In this document: piece by piece, positions 1-7,230 of the stretch | Position numbering within the stretch: the stretch's first letter is position 1 | Layout: every line of letters starts with the position of its first letter | Assembly (NCBI GenBank): GCA_023446865.1 | Contig: JAEXPL010000014.1 | Span: 1-12,574, forward strand | Reading direction: 5' to 3' | DNA from: Verrucomicrobiota bacterium | Lineage (GTDB): Bacteria; Verrucomicrobiota; Verrucomicrobiia; Opitutales; Opitutaceae | Length of the DNA: 12,574 nucleotides | The notes under the pieces: model-generated | What the model was told of the DNA's origin: nothing | The model's database searches: none | Seen by the model: the letters and a program-made list of their open reading frames with translations, nothing else | Position numbers and translations under genes: made by a program

Positions 1-19
1 GCCCTCGGCCGGTCGACAG

Positions 20-1192
20 TCAGGAAGATCCCCGCAGCTGGTGCCCGCGGGTGACGGCGCCCTCCCCCTTCGCACGCTTCAACGCATCGACCGCGGCGGC
101 GAGCTTGTGGCGCTTCTCGCTCTGCGCCGCCCCGAACAGCTCGAGTTGCCGCGCCGGGTCTTCCACCTGCGACAACCGCACGCTCACCAGCCGCAACGGC
201 CGCCGCTGCTTCCACGCGCTGCGCAACAACGGCGCAATCTGCGGGTAGAAATCGGTCTCCAGGTCGCTCGCCACCGGCAGACTGTGCCCGGCCGAGACAT
301 CCTCCATGCCCGGATAACGGATCTTGATCGTGATCGTCCGCGCGCATTTCCCGTCGTCGCGCAGCTTCGGCAGCAACTCGTCGAGCATGCGCTTCGCCAC
401 GCGCTCGATCTCCGCAAAGTCGGCAATGTCGCGCGCAAACGTCTCCTGCTGCGAATAGCTCTTTGCCTCCCACTCGACGGTCTCCACCAGTGAAGCGTCC
501 TCTCCGCGAGCCAGCGCCAGTACCTTCTGGAACCCGTCGCCGAAGAAGTGTCGCAGCACCGGTTCCGGCGCCGCCAGGAGTTCCGCCACCGTCTTGAGGC
601 CGGCCGCGACCAGCTGCGGCTCCGTCTTCACGCCGATCCCCGGCAACCGGCCCACCCCGAGCGGCGCGAGAAACGCCGCCTCGCCCCCGGGCGGCACGAC
701 GACAAAAGCTCGCGGCTTGCGCAGCTTGCTCGCGATGGCGGCCACGAGCTTGTTCGCCGCCAGGCCCCACGAGAGAGACAACCCCAGCTCCGCCGCGATC
801 GCGGCATCCAACGCTCGGATGCGTGCCTCCAGCTCCGCCTGCGAGCCGAACCCGCATGGTGCCACGTCGAGATACCCCTCGTCGATCGAACGCCGCTCCA
901 CTTGCGGGGTCACCGTTTCGCACAAGTCGAACATGCGCTGCGACACCCGGCCGTAAAGCCCCGGCGTATGCTTGATCAGCACCAGCTCCGGACACACCTG
1001 CAGCGCCTTCGTCGTCGGCATCGGCGTGTACACGCCGGCGGCCCGCGCCTCGTAGCTTGCCGAGGAGATGATGCCGCGTGTCGTGCCGCCCACGGCACAC
1101 TTTTTCCCCCGCAGCGACGGATCGCGCGCCTGTTCGCACGCGACGAAGAACGCGTCGGCGTCGAGGTGGACGATGGTGGTGAGCGGCGGCAC
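20..1192 (-). CDS. dinB: DNA polymerase IV (Y-family translesion polymerase)
   Basis: Error-prone polymerase that copies past damaged bases. With the GTG start at 1190-1192 the protein has 390 residues. Visible family marks: the first metal-binding motif HLDADAFF (residues 9-16, catalytic D11, with the aromatic steric gate at the FF pair), the S-Y-E-A-R nucleotide-binding stretch at about 45-50, and SIDEGYLD at 102-109 with catalytic D104/E105. A helix-hairpin-helix thumb segment (GVGRLPGIGVKT) lies at about 179-190, followed by a little-finger domain to about 343. QLELF at 349-353 is a textbook beta-clamp-binding motif, followed by a basic helical tail of a kind common in Pol IV proteins outside the enterics. 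An in-frame TTG at 1232-1234 would add 14 Arg-rich residues; I prefer GTG because the family begins only a few residues before the metal-binding motif. No strong Shine-Dalgarno is seen. The family identity is secure; the start is less so. Confidence 0.93.
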   Translation of the reverse strand: MPPLTTIVHLDADAFFVACEQARDPSLRGKKCAVGGTTRGIISSASYEARAAGVYTPMPTTKALQVCPELVLIKHTPGLYGRVSQRMFDLCETVTPQVERRSIDEGYLDVAPCGFGSQAELEARIRALDAAIAAELGLSLSWGLAANKLVAAIASKLRKPRAFVVVPPGGEAAFLAPLGVGRLPGIGVKTEPQLVAAGLKTVAELLAAPEPVLRHFFGDGFQKVLALARGEDASLVETVEWEAKSYSQQETFARDIADFAEIERVAKRMLDELLPKLRDDGKCARTITIKIRYPGMEDVSAGHSLPVASDLETDFYPQIAPLLRSAWKQRRPLRLVSVRLSQVEDPARQLELFGAAQSEKRHKLAAAVDALKRAKGEGAVTRGHQLRGSS

Positions 1193-1493
1193 GCGCCCGT
1201 TATGGCGCTCCGCGCGCCGGCGGCGCAACCGCAACCCGCCAGTGCCGCCACTCGCTTCGTGCCGCGACCCCGCGAGCCGCGCCCCGCGAAGCCGGTGCCG
1301 GCGGCCGGATCAACCCGGGCGATGCTCCCGCGAATCCACGAGCGAACTTCCGTCAACCGCTGGTGCAAACGCCGTCCGGCATGCGCTCCCCGTGGATCCG
1401 GTGGCCGCGGGCACCGCCGACTCCAGCCGTGAGCATCAGCTCAGGTGTTCCGGCGTCCAGTCAGAGACTGGACCAACTCGCGGACTGGATGGC
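1193..1493. other. Intergenic region between flgL and dinB
   Basis: About 300 bp without a supportable gene. It holds the flgL 3' hairpin (1455-1473), a smaller dyad (tgagc/gctca, 1430-1443) and, reading toward dinB, a TTGACG hexamer at about 1347-1352. That hexamer could be a -35 element, but no good -10 follows at 16-18 bp. A LexA-like half-matched dyad lies at 1446-1459. The open reading frames that cross it on the plus strand are shadows of the flagellar and dinB genes. Confidence 0.6.
1455..1473 (-). terminator. Perfect hairpin 3' of flgL (possible terminator or mRNA 3' stabiliser)
   Basis: An 8-bp perfect inverted repeat, gtccagtc / gactggac, separated by the 3-nt loop aga, begins about 20 bp past the flgL stop. 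On the minus strand no T tract follows, so it is not a classical Rho-independent terminator. A second copy of gactgga at 1483-1489 could compete for the same left arm. A role at the end of the flagellar transcript is inference from position. Confidence 0.4.
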
Positions 1494-2438
1494 TCAGATG
1501 TAGTCCAACAACGAGCGCTGGAGAATCTTCGAGCCCGCCTGGAGTGCCGCCTGGTAGGAGCGCTCGGAGTTCTGGTATTTGATGATCGTCTCGGCGAGGT
1601 CGATCTTGGTCTCCCCGTCGGAGAGGTCTGCCAGCTGGTTGAAGCGTACCGAGTTCTGCTCCTGGGTGGAATTGATCCGGAACTGCGACGTGGTCATCGT
1701 ACTGAGCATCTTCGTGATCCGATCCTCGTCGTCGCCGAGCGTGTTCTGCGTCGTGGTGAGGGTGGCCCGCGCGGTGGCCATCCCGGTCTGGTCGTTGGCG
1801 GCGGTCGCCGTGCTGAGATCGTTCACCGCATCGCGCAACGCGACGAGATTGCTCATGAGATCGCGCAACTCGAGATTCTGCGTGCCGCTGTTGAGCATCG
1901 GCACCTGGGCATTCTCGCTGACCGGGACCTCGGGGGCCGCGAGGGCGCTGCCGGCATAGTTCACAGCCGTGATCCGGTTGGTGGTCGCATCCCGGGTGGC
2001 GGTGAAAGGCTGAAGTCCGGTCTCGCGGCTACCGAAGAGGTAGGTGCCGCCAACCTGGGTGTTCGCGAGGGAGAACACCTGTTCGAGCAAACCGTCGATC
2101 TGCAGGGCCATCGCGGCCTGCTGATCGGCGTCGCCGGAGGAGGCCGCCGCAGGGGCAAGGTTGAATACCGTGCTCCCCATCTTCTTGATCGATTCGAGCG
2201 CGGTGGTGCTGACCTTGATGTTTGTCAGCGCGCGCTGCGCGTTGCGCTCGTACTGCTGCAACGCGCGCTTCTCGCTCTCGTAGCTCATCACCCGCCCGGT
2301 GGCCGGCACATCGTCGTCGGGGTTGTTGAGCCGGCGTCCGGTGGCCATCTGGCGCGTGAGCGCGCTCTGGTTGGCGGAGAGTCGGGAGAGATCGCTGGTG
2401 AGTTGGGCGGCCAGGGAGTTCGAGGTTACACGCAGCAT
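1494..2438 (-). CDS. flgL: Hook-filament junction protein FlgL (HAP3)
   Basis: Forms the second junction layer between the hook and the flagellin filament; exported by the flagellar type III apparatus. The 314-residue protein has the flagellin-like ends of the family: MLRVTSNSLAAQL at the N-terminus, followed by MATGRRLNNPDDD (about 31-43), which matches the S/A-G-K/R-R-I/L-N-x-P-x-D-D signature of FlgL and flagellin. The C-terminal helix contains KIDLAETIIKYQNSERSYQA and ends QRSLLDYI. The ATG at 2436-2438 lies 30 bp past flgK, with no clear Shine-Dalgarno, and is fixed by the conserved first residues. It is the last flagellar gene of the block; the flagellin gene is not in the window. The length is close to that of enteric FlgL. 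Confidence 0.95.
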   Translation of the reverse strand: MLRVTSNSLAAQLTSDLSRLSANQSALTRQMATGRRLNNPDDDVPATGRVMSYESEKRALQQYERNAQRALTNIKVSTTALESIKKMGSTVFNLAPAAASSGDADQQAAMALQIDGLLEQVFSLANTQVGGTYLFGSRETGLQPFTATRDATTNRITAVNYAGSALAAPEVPVSENAQVPMLNSGTQNLELRDLMSNLVALRDAVNDLSTATAANDQTGMATARATLTTTQNTLGDDEDRITKMLSTMTTSQFRINSTQEQNSVRFNQLADLSDGETKIDLAETIIKYQNSERSYQAALQAGSKILQRSLLDYI

Positions 2439-2468
2439 GGGAACAGGGGGTTGGAAAGGATCTCACCC

Positions 2469-3902
2469 TCACCGGACCAGGGTGTTCATGACTTCGCTGA
2501 GCAGTTGGTCGATCACGCCCATCATCCGGGCCGAGGCCTGGTAGGCGCGCTGGTAGCGCATCATGTCGGCGGTCTCCTCGTCGATGGAAACGCCGCCGTA
2601 GGAGTTGCGTTGGGCCTTCAGCACCGCCTGGAGCGAGCTCTGGTCCTCCGAGCGGGAGCTCCCCACGGACAGATCCTGGGCCACCCGGGTGACAATCTTG
2701 GAGTAGGACTGGGCGGGGGTGCCGCCGTTGAACGTGTTGTCCTTGGCCAGTGCGGCCACGGCGAGGGCGCGGTCGTTGGCTCCGGACGGGCCGCCGGAGT
2801 CGCCGGCGATCACGGTCGCCGCTGTGGCGTTACGCGAGATGGTGGCGGCGGTGAGGTTGGCCCCGGTGAAGAAGTCGCCGTTCGCGTTGGTGCCGCCGTT
2901 GGTGTACGCAGCGTTGACATCGGTGACGAGGGCGTTGACGAACGTGTTGAGATCATCGCGGTAGGCCTGGACGGTCGCGCCGACCTCCTGGTAGCCGGCG
3001 AGGCTGCCGCCCGTCAGGGCCAGTGTCTGCGCGGGTCCGGCGGTGGGTGTCCAAACATAGTCCGAGCCCGAGCGGCTCAACGTCCCCGGCACCACCGAGA
3101 GATCGAGGAGATCGACGGTGCCGCCTCCGTTGTCGGCGACCTGGATCCCGATCTGCCCGGCGCTTTGCGGGACCGCGGTGAAGTTGATGTATTGGGCGAG
3201 CTCCTCGAGCTTCGCCTGGCGCTGGTCGCGCAGATCGACCGCGGTGCCCGGATTGACGACCTCGATCCGGCCAATCTGTCGGTTGAGGTCGGCGAGCGTG
3301 GTCAGCAGGCCGCTCACCTGCCGGAGATCCTCGTCCATCTGGCCGGTGAGAGTGTTGCCAGCCGCGGGCGCGGGCAGCGCGATGTCGGACAGGCGCTTGT
3401 CGGCCAGGTGGATCTTGTCGAGCAGGTCGTCGGTGTTGGCGATGAGCTGCTGCTTGGTGACGGTGCTGGAAGGCTCCGTGGCGAAGGACTGCCAGGCGTT
3501 GAAGAACGCGTCCGTCGACGCGGCGATGCCGGCGGGGAGTTCCGGGTTGCTGGTGATCGTCTCCACCGAGCCGCCGTCGCTGAAGACGCCCTGGCCGAGC
3601 GCGGTCTGTGCCTGCTCCAGATACTTCAACTGGGACTGCAGAAATGAGGTGTTCGCCGTCTCTTCGGTGATCTGGCCGTCGAGCAGGCGGTCGCGCATCT
3701 GCTGGATGCCGACCGGCTCGGCGCCGAGGCTCTGCGCGCCGAGGGGGGTGTTCACCGAACCCTTGTCGCCGAGGATCACGCGCTGACGCGCGTAGGCCGG
3801 ATTGTTGACATTCGCCATGTTGCGCCCGACGAGGTCGAGCGCGGCGCTTTGCGCGCGCAGGGCATTGGTGCTGGTGTAGAGGCTGCCGAAGAGTCCGGAC
3901 AT
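2469..3902 (-). CDS. flgK: Hook-associated protein FlgK (HAP1)
   Basis: First junction protein on the hook tip, needed before filament assembly; secreted without a signal peptide by the flagellar export system. The 477-residue product starts MSGLFGSLYTSTNALRAQ and carries the rod/hook motif LVGRNMANVNNPAYARQR (about 24-41). The C-terminal signature GVSIDEETADMMRYQRAYQA and the following amphipathic helix match the family end. The middle is the expected variable, Thr/Ala/Gly-rich outer region. I place the start at the ATG 3900-3902. An upstream in-frame start would add 19 Pro-rich residues and overlap the flgN stop, against the family N-terminus. It lies 13 bp downstream of the flgN-like gene that probably encodes its chaperone. 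It is shorter than the enteric protein (about 547 residues), with the shortening in the variable middle. Confidence 0.95.
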   Translation of the reverse strand: MSGLFGSLYTSTNALRAQSAALDLVGRNMANVNNPAYARQRVILGDKGSVNTPLGAQSLGAEPVGIQQMRDRLLDGQITEETANTSFLQSQLKYLEQAQTALGQGVFSDGGSVETITSNPELPAGIAASTDAFFNAWQSFATEPSSTVTKQQLIANTDDLLDKIHLADKRLSDIALPAPAAGNTLTGQMDEDLRQVSGLLTTLADLNRQIGRIEVVNPGTAVDLRDQRQAKLEELAQYINFTAVPQSAGQIGIQVADNGGGTVDLLDLSVVPGTLSRSGSDYVWTPTAGPAQTLALTGGSLAGYQEVGATVQAYRDDLNTFVNALVTDVNAAYTNGGTNANGDFFTGANLTAATISRNATAATVIAGDSGGPSGANDRALAVAALAKDNTFNGGTPAQSYSKIVTRVAQDLSVGSSRSEDQSSLQAVLKAQRNSYGGVSIDEETADMMRYQRAYQASARMMGVIDQLLSEVMNTLVR

Positions 3903-3915
3903 GGCGGGGAGGCGC

Positions 3916-4443
3916 TCAACCGGTGGCGCGGTAGGTGGGCGCGGCGGTGCTGGCGGCAACCGCCAACTGCCCGTGACGCGAGTAGGTTTTCGTGAAGGCC
4001 TGGGGGCGGAGGGCGGGCACCAGCTCGCGATGCAATTCCACGAGCCGCGCGAGCATCATCTGGTTCTGCCGGGTGCGCTGCTTGGTGCGGTGCAGGAGGT
4101 GGTTGATCTCCTCGATGAGCGCCTCGAGCAACGGCCGCACTTCGGCCGGAAATTCGGGTAGGAGCTGCCGGAGCGAGCGCTCGGGCGGGCAACCGTGGGC
4201 GGTGGCGTAGCGGCGCACGGCGGTCTCCCGCTCGTCACGGAGGCTTCGGGCCAGATTCGCCTGTTCCTCAAGCAGGGGTACGAAGCCCGCCACGGCCTCG
4301 GAATCGAGGGCGAAGATCTTCTTCTGCTGCTCGTCGAAGAGCTGGAGCAGGCCGCCGTATTCGGCGAGCTCGCTGCGGAGCGCTTCGACCACCGGCGTCC
4401 ACGCGGGGGTGCCGGCGACGGTGGGATTGTCGGCAAGGATCAT
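3916..4443 (-). CDS. flgN: FlgN-like flagellar export chaperone
   Basis: Probable cytoplasmic chaperone that keeps FlgK and FlgL unfolded and delivers them to the export gate. The 175-residue protein is almost wholly helical and charged, with no membrane segment or signal peptide. It begins with a long helix with E-Y-G-G-L-L-Q-L-F-D-E-Q-Q (28-40), continues with LLEEQANLARSLRDER (57-72), has an Asn-containing helix RTRQNQMMLARLVELHREL (123-141) and ends with TYSRHGQL (153-160), which resembles the Tyr-x-x-x-Gly tail of FlgN. Identity rests on this pattern and on position directly before flgK and flgL. Its ATG overlaps the upstream stop as ATGA, and a GGAG lies 8 nt before the start, so translation is probably coupled to flgJ. 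Sequence identity within this family is always low. Confidence 0.8.
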   Translation of the reverse strand: MILADNPTVAGTPAWTPVVEALRSELAEYGGLLQLFDEQQKKIFALDSEAVAGFVPLLEEQANLARSLRDERETAVRRYATAHGCPPERSLRQLLPEFPAEVRPLLEALIEEINHLLHRTKQRTRQNQMMLARLVELHRELVPALRPQAFTKTYSRHGQLAVAASTAAPTYRATG

Positions 4444-4772
4444 GAGGAGGTCTCCGTGTTATCGGTCGCTGCGCCCTTCGGCGTGAGTTGCGGCACCAGC
4501 ATCTTGGCGATCCCGAGCCCGCCGCCCTGGGTCACGCTCTGGGAGACGACGTCGGTGACGAGATATTGGTACACATCGCTGCCCGGCGGTTTGGTCTCAC
4601 CGGAGCCCAACATCGGCTTGAGTGCCTCGCCGAGCAACTGGCGTACGAGGATGGCCTCGAACTGCTCCGCCGCCGCCTGCGCGGTCGCGCGCTTCGGGCC
4701 GGCCTGCATGGAGCGCTGGATCGAGGCGGGATCGGCGACGCCGAGCAAGGGGTTGATGGAGGCGGAGGACAT
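4440..4772 (-). CDS. flgJ: Single-domain rod-capping protein (FlgJ N-terminal, rod-binding)
   Basis: Scaffold that assists rod polymerisation in the periplasm. The 110 residues correspond to the rod-binding domain only: AAAEQFEAILVRQLLGEALKP (33-53) matches the A-A-x-Q-F-E-A-x-x-x-x-Q-M/L-L motif, and YLVTDVVSQSVTQGGGLGIA (70-89) matches the end motif with its Gly-rich GGGLGIA turn. The C-terminal muramidase domain of enteric FlgJ (about 313 residues in total) is absent, so a separate enzyme must open the peptidoglycan. The ATG at 4770-4772 follows flgI by 14 bp; the stop overlaps the flgN start. Single-domain FlgJ is known in many non-enteric bacteria, so this is not a truncation artefact. 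Confidence 0.88.
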   Translation of the reverse strand: MSSASINPLLGVADPASIQRSMQAGPKRATAQAAAEQFEAILVRQLLGEALKPMLGSGETKPPGSDVYQYLVTDVVSQSVTQGGGLGIAKMLVPQLTPKGAATDNTETSS

Positions 4773-4786
4773 GGTGGGTACGGCGG

Positions 4787-5902
4787 TCAGTTGATCACCA
4801 CCTCGGCCTGGAGAGCGCCGGCGCGCTTGAGACTCTGGAAGATCGCCATCATCTCGCGCGAGGACACCCCGAGCGCGTTCAACGCCTTGGCGAGCTCCTC
4901 CACCGACGGCATTTCATCCACGACGCGGAAACCACCCTTCACCTCGCTGACCTCGGTGCTGGTCGAGGGCACCACCGCGGTCGTGCCGCCGGTGCTGAGC
5001 GGGTTGGGCTGGGAGACGCCCAAGGTCGAGGCAATCTTGATCGTGAGCGCGCCGTGGCTGATCGCGACCTGCGAAAGCCGCACGGTCGAGGTGGCCACGA
5101 TCGTGCCGGTGCGCTCGTTGAGCACGATGCGCGCGGCAGTGTCGGGCTGCGCCTCGATCGCGCCGAGCGAGGCCACGAACGAGACCTCGTTGCCGACGAA
5201 ATCCCGCGGCATCGCCACCGCCACCGTCGCCGCATCCTGGGCACGGGCGGAGCCGGGGAAACGGATGTTGATCTCGTCGGCGATGCGGGCCGCGGTGGTG
5301 AAATCGGGCTGGTGCAGCAGGAGGCGCACGACGCCATCGCGCACGACCGTCGCCGGAATCTCGCGTTCGACGATCGCGCCGTTGGTGATCACTGCGACGG
5401 TCGGATGGTTCTTCTGCACGGTGGCCCCGCCGGGGCCGCCGCCGCCGCCGATGAATCCGCCCACGGCCACCGGTCCCTGGGCCACGGCATAGACGGAGCC
5501 GTCGGCACCAAGCAGCGGGGTTTGGAGGAGCACACCGCCCTGGAGGCTTTTGGCCTCGCCGAGTGCGGCGACCGTGACGTCGATGCGGGCGCCGGGCTTG
5601 AGGAACGGGCCGATGTCGGCGGTGATCATCACCGCGGCGGCGTTCGAGGACTTGAGCGTGGTGGACGGGATCGAGATCCCGAAACGCTGGAGCGCATTGG
5701 CAATGGAACGCAGGGTCGCCTCGGAGTTCTTGTCGCCGTCGCCCGCGAGTCCGGCGACGATGCCGTAGCCGACGAGCTGGTTGTCGCGCCCGCCCTCCAC
5801 CACCACAAGGTCCTTCAGGCGCGAGCCGTCCGCCCGGGCCAGCGCGCAGAGCGCGAGCGGGACGGCGATGAGCAGGAGACGCGGCAGGGTCATGGGGGTC
5901 AT
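4787..5902 (-). CDS. flgI: Flagellar P-ring protein FlgI
   Basis: Forms the P-ring around the distal rod in the peptidoglycan layer. The 371-residue precursor has a Sec signal peptide (hydrophobic 6-22, likely cut after ALARA at 24). The mature part begins SRLKDLVVVEGGRDNQLVGYG (27-47), and has KPGARIDVTVAALGEAKSLQ (102-121) and TNGAIVEREIP (173-183). The C-terminus LAKALNALGVSSREM...LKRAGALQAEVVIN is typical. Two ATGs are possible, at 5900-5902 and 5891-5893; either leaves an intact signal peptide. The mature protein contains no cysteine, unlike E. coli FlgI, whose folding depends on a disulfide bond. Residues 149-160 include a five-glycine run. It lies 10 bp after flgH. Confidence 0.96.
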   Translation of the reverse strand: MTPMTLPRLLLIAVPLALCALARADGSRLKDLVVVEGGRDNQLVGYGIVAGLAGDGDKNSEATLRSIANALQRFGISIPSTTLKSSNAAAVMITADIGPFLKPGARIDVTVAALGEAKSLQGGVLLQTPLLGADGSVYAVAQGPVAVGGFIGGGGGPGGATVQKNHPTVAVITNGAIVEREIPATVVRDGVVRLLLHQPDFTTAARIADEINIRFPGSARAQDAATVAVAMPRDFVGNEVSFVASLGAIEAQPDTAARIVLNERTGTIVATSTVRLSQVAISHGALTIKIASTLGVSQPNPLSTGGTTAVVPSTSTEVSEVKGGFRVVDEMPSVEELAKALNALGVSSREMMAIFQSLKRAGALQAEVVIN

Positions 5903-5912
5903 GGCAGGGGGA

Positions 5913-6521
5913 TCAATACAGACGGAGGAGTTCGTAGAGCTTCGTGAGCCACCCCTTCTTCTGCGTGTCGGTGAGGCTGCCCTCGGTGATCACCTCGACG
6001 GTGGCGTTGGCGATGCTCGTCGAGGCGACGGTGTTGGCGGAGGTGATGTCGTCGGGCCGCACGACACCGCGAAGCACGAGATACTGGCGCTCGCCGCCCA
6101 TCGACACGTGGCGCACGCCCTCGATCACGAGGTTGCCGTTCGGCAGCACGTCGGTGACGACGACCGCGGCGCGGGAGGTGAGCGAGGCCTTGTTGCTGGT
6201 CTCGCCGCTGGAGGCGAAGGCGTTGGAGCCGTCGTAGGTGGTTCCAGGATAGGCGCCGTTGTGCGTGCCAGCCGCGCTGGCGGCGAGGGGGAAGAGGAAC
6301 TGCGAGATCGTGTTCCCGGCTGAGCTCTTCTTGTCCGCCTTCGACGACTGCGAATTCTGTGAGCTCACGCTCTCCTGCACGATGATCGTGACGATGTCGC
6401 CGGTGCGCGAGGCGCGACGATCGGCGAGCATGCCGCGGGTGTTATTGGCCGGCCAGACCGAGTCGGCCGACGCGCACGGCACGAGGAACAGGACGGCGAG
6501 GAAAAAGATGGGGCGGTGCAT
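5913..6521 (-). CDS. flgH: Flagellar L-ring protein FlgH
   Basis: Outer-membrane bushing of the flagellar basal body. The 202-residue precursor has a short signal peptide (hydrophobic 5-15). Conserved segments follow: SVWPANNTRGMLADRRASRTGD near 21-42, then VTIIVQES (44-51) and the NGNLVIEG / GERQYLVLRGVVRPDDI region. The tail is ANTVASTSIANATVEVITEG followed by KKGWLTKLYELLRLY, matching FlgH. FlgH is usually a lipoprotein. Here the only signal-peptide cysteine is in L-V-P-C (13-16), with proline at -1, which lipobox rules do not allow. A-S-A/D (17-20) is a good signal peptidase I site, so this protein may be non-lipidated. The ATG starts 1 bp after the flgA stop, suggesting translational coupling. 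Confidence 0.95.
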   Translation of the reverse strand: MHRPIFFLAVLFLVPCASADSVWPANNTRGMLADRRASRTGDIVTIIVQESVSSQNSQSSKADKKSSAGNTISQFLFPLAASAAGTHNGAYPGTTYDGSNAFASSGETSNKASLTSRAAVVVTDVLPNGNLVIEGVRHVSMGGERQYLVLRGVVRPDDITSANTVASTSIANATVEVITEGSLTDTQKKGWLTKLYELLRLY

Positions 6522-6522
6522 G

Positions 6523-7230
6523 TCAGTAGGTCACCCGGGCCTGGTTCTCCGCGGTGACGACAGCGGAGAAGTCCCGCCGCGACTCGGGGTTGCGCACGGT
6601 GATCGTCTCGCCGAGCGCACCGCTCTGCATCGCGAGGCCCTTCATCGTGATCGTGAGGGCGCCATGGACCGCAAGAACCTCCACGCGACTGCCGCGCTGC
6701 ACGAGGGTGCGGCGCGCGACATCGCGCCACGAGAGCACCGCGCCGGCGGCGACGCCCCGGGCGACCGCCAGACCCGAGAGGTCCGCCGTGGCGGGCACGG
6801 CATCCTTGTCGCGCAGGAAGTCGTGCCGCCGGGGCTCGAAAAGCGAGAGCGAGAGGGCTTCGTCGCGCAGCACCGGCTGGCGGGCGACGAGGGCGGCGTC
6901 CCAGAGCCGGGCCTGCAGCGGCAGATTCCATTCTCCGAGCGTGCGGCCGGCGGCGACGAGACGGACCGGAATGATCATCTGCGGCGCGAGGCTCGCGGGC
7001 GGGGCCACGACCGTCATCTCCCAGTTCTCGGCCGCGACCGGCACCGGCTTCCAGGCGCGGAGCAGGGTGAGTTGCAGCTCCCCGGCCGTGCCGAAGTGCA
7101 CCGCCAGCTGGTGGGCGATCGTCGGCAGGAACTGGTCCGGTCCGACAGGCGCCGGCGCGGCGCGCAGCAGGCCGGCCGCCCCGAGCGCGGTGAGAAGGAG
7201 TGTCCGCAAAATCTGGAGGTTGAGGCGCAT
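6523..7230 (-). CDS. flgA: P-ring assembly chaperone FlgA
   Basis: Periplasmic chaperone for FlgI polymerisation. The 235-residue precursor has a Sec signal peptide (basic start, hydrophobic 7-22, cut near 24-25). The C-terminal half looks like an SAF domain: paired strands with LSGLAVARGVAAGAVLSWRDV (about 151-171), followed by VQRGSRVEVLAVHGALTITM and KGLAMQSGALGETITVRNPES. That last segment is the classic FlgA G-x-A-x-x-x-G-x-x-G-x-x-I-x-V-x-N block. The stop is followed by flgH after 1 bp, and the ATG overlaps the flgG stop as TGATG. Its place between rod and ring genes agrees with the role. The N-terminal 100 residues are weakly conserved. Confidence 0.92.
   Translation of the reverse strand: MRLNLQILRTLLLTALGAAGLLRAAPAPVGPDQFLPTIAHQLAVHFGTAGELQLTLLRAWKPVPVAAENWEMTVVAPPASLAPQMIIPVRLVAAGRTLGEWNLPLQARLWDAALVARQPVLRDEALSLSLFEPRRHDFLRDKDAVPATADLSGLAVARGVAAGAVLSWRDVARRTLVQRGSRVEVLAVHGALTITMKGLAMQSGALGETITVRNPESRRDFSAVVTAENQARVTY

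Noticed and set aside
1068..3647. Very long plus-strand open frame (859 codons) opposite flgK, flgL and dinB
   Set aside because: The minus-strand genes in this stretch have clear family motifs. GC-rich third codon positions suppress stops on the opposite strand, and the translated product is Arg/Gly/Val-rich without any recognisable domain.
4459..4466. Sigma-28-like -10 box (ACCGATAA, minus strand) before the flgN-like gene
   Set aside because: Seven of eight bases fit GCCGATAA, but no TAAA-like -35 is found at the required 11-nt spacing, and the site is inside flgJ coding sequence.
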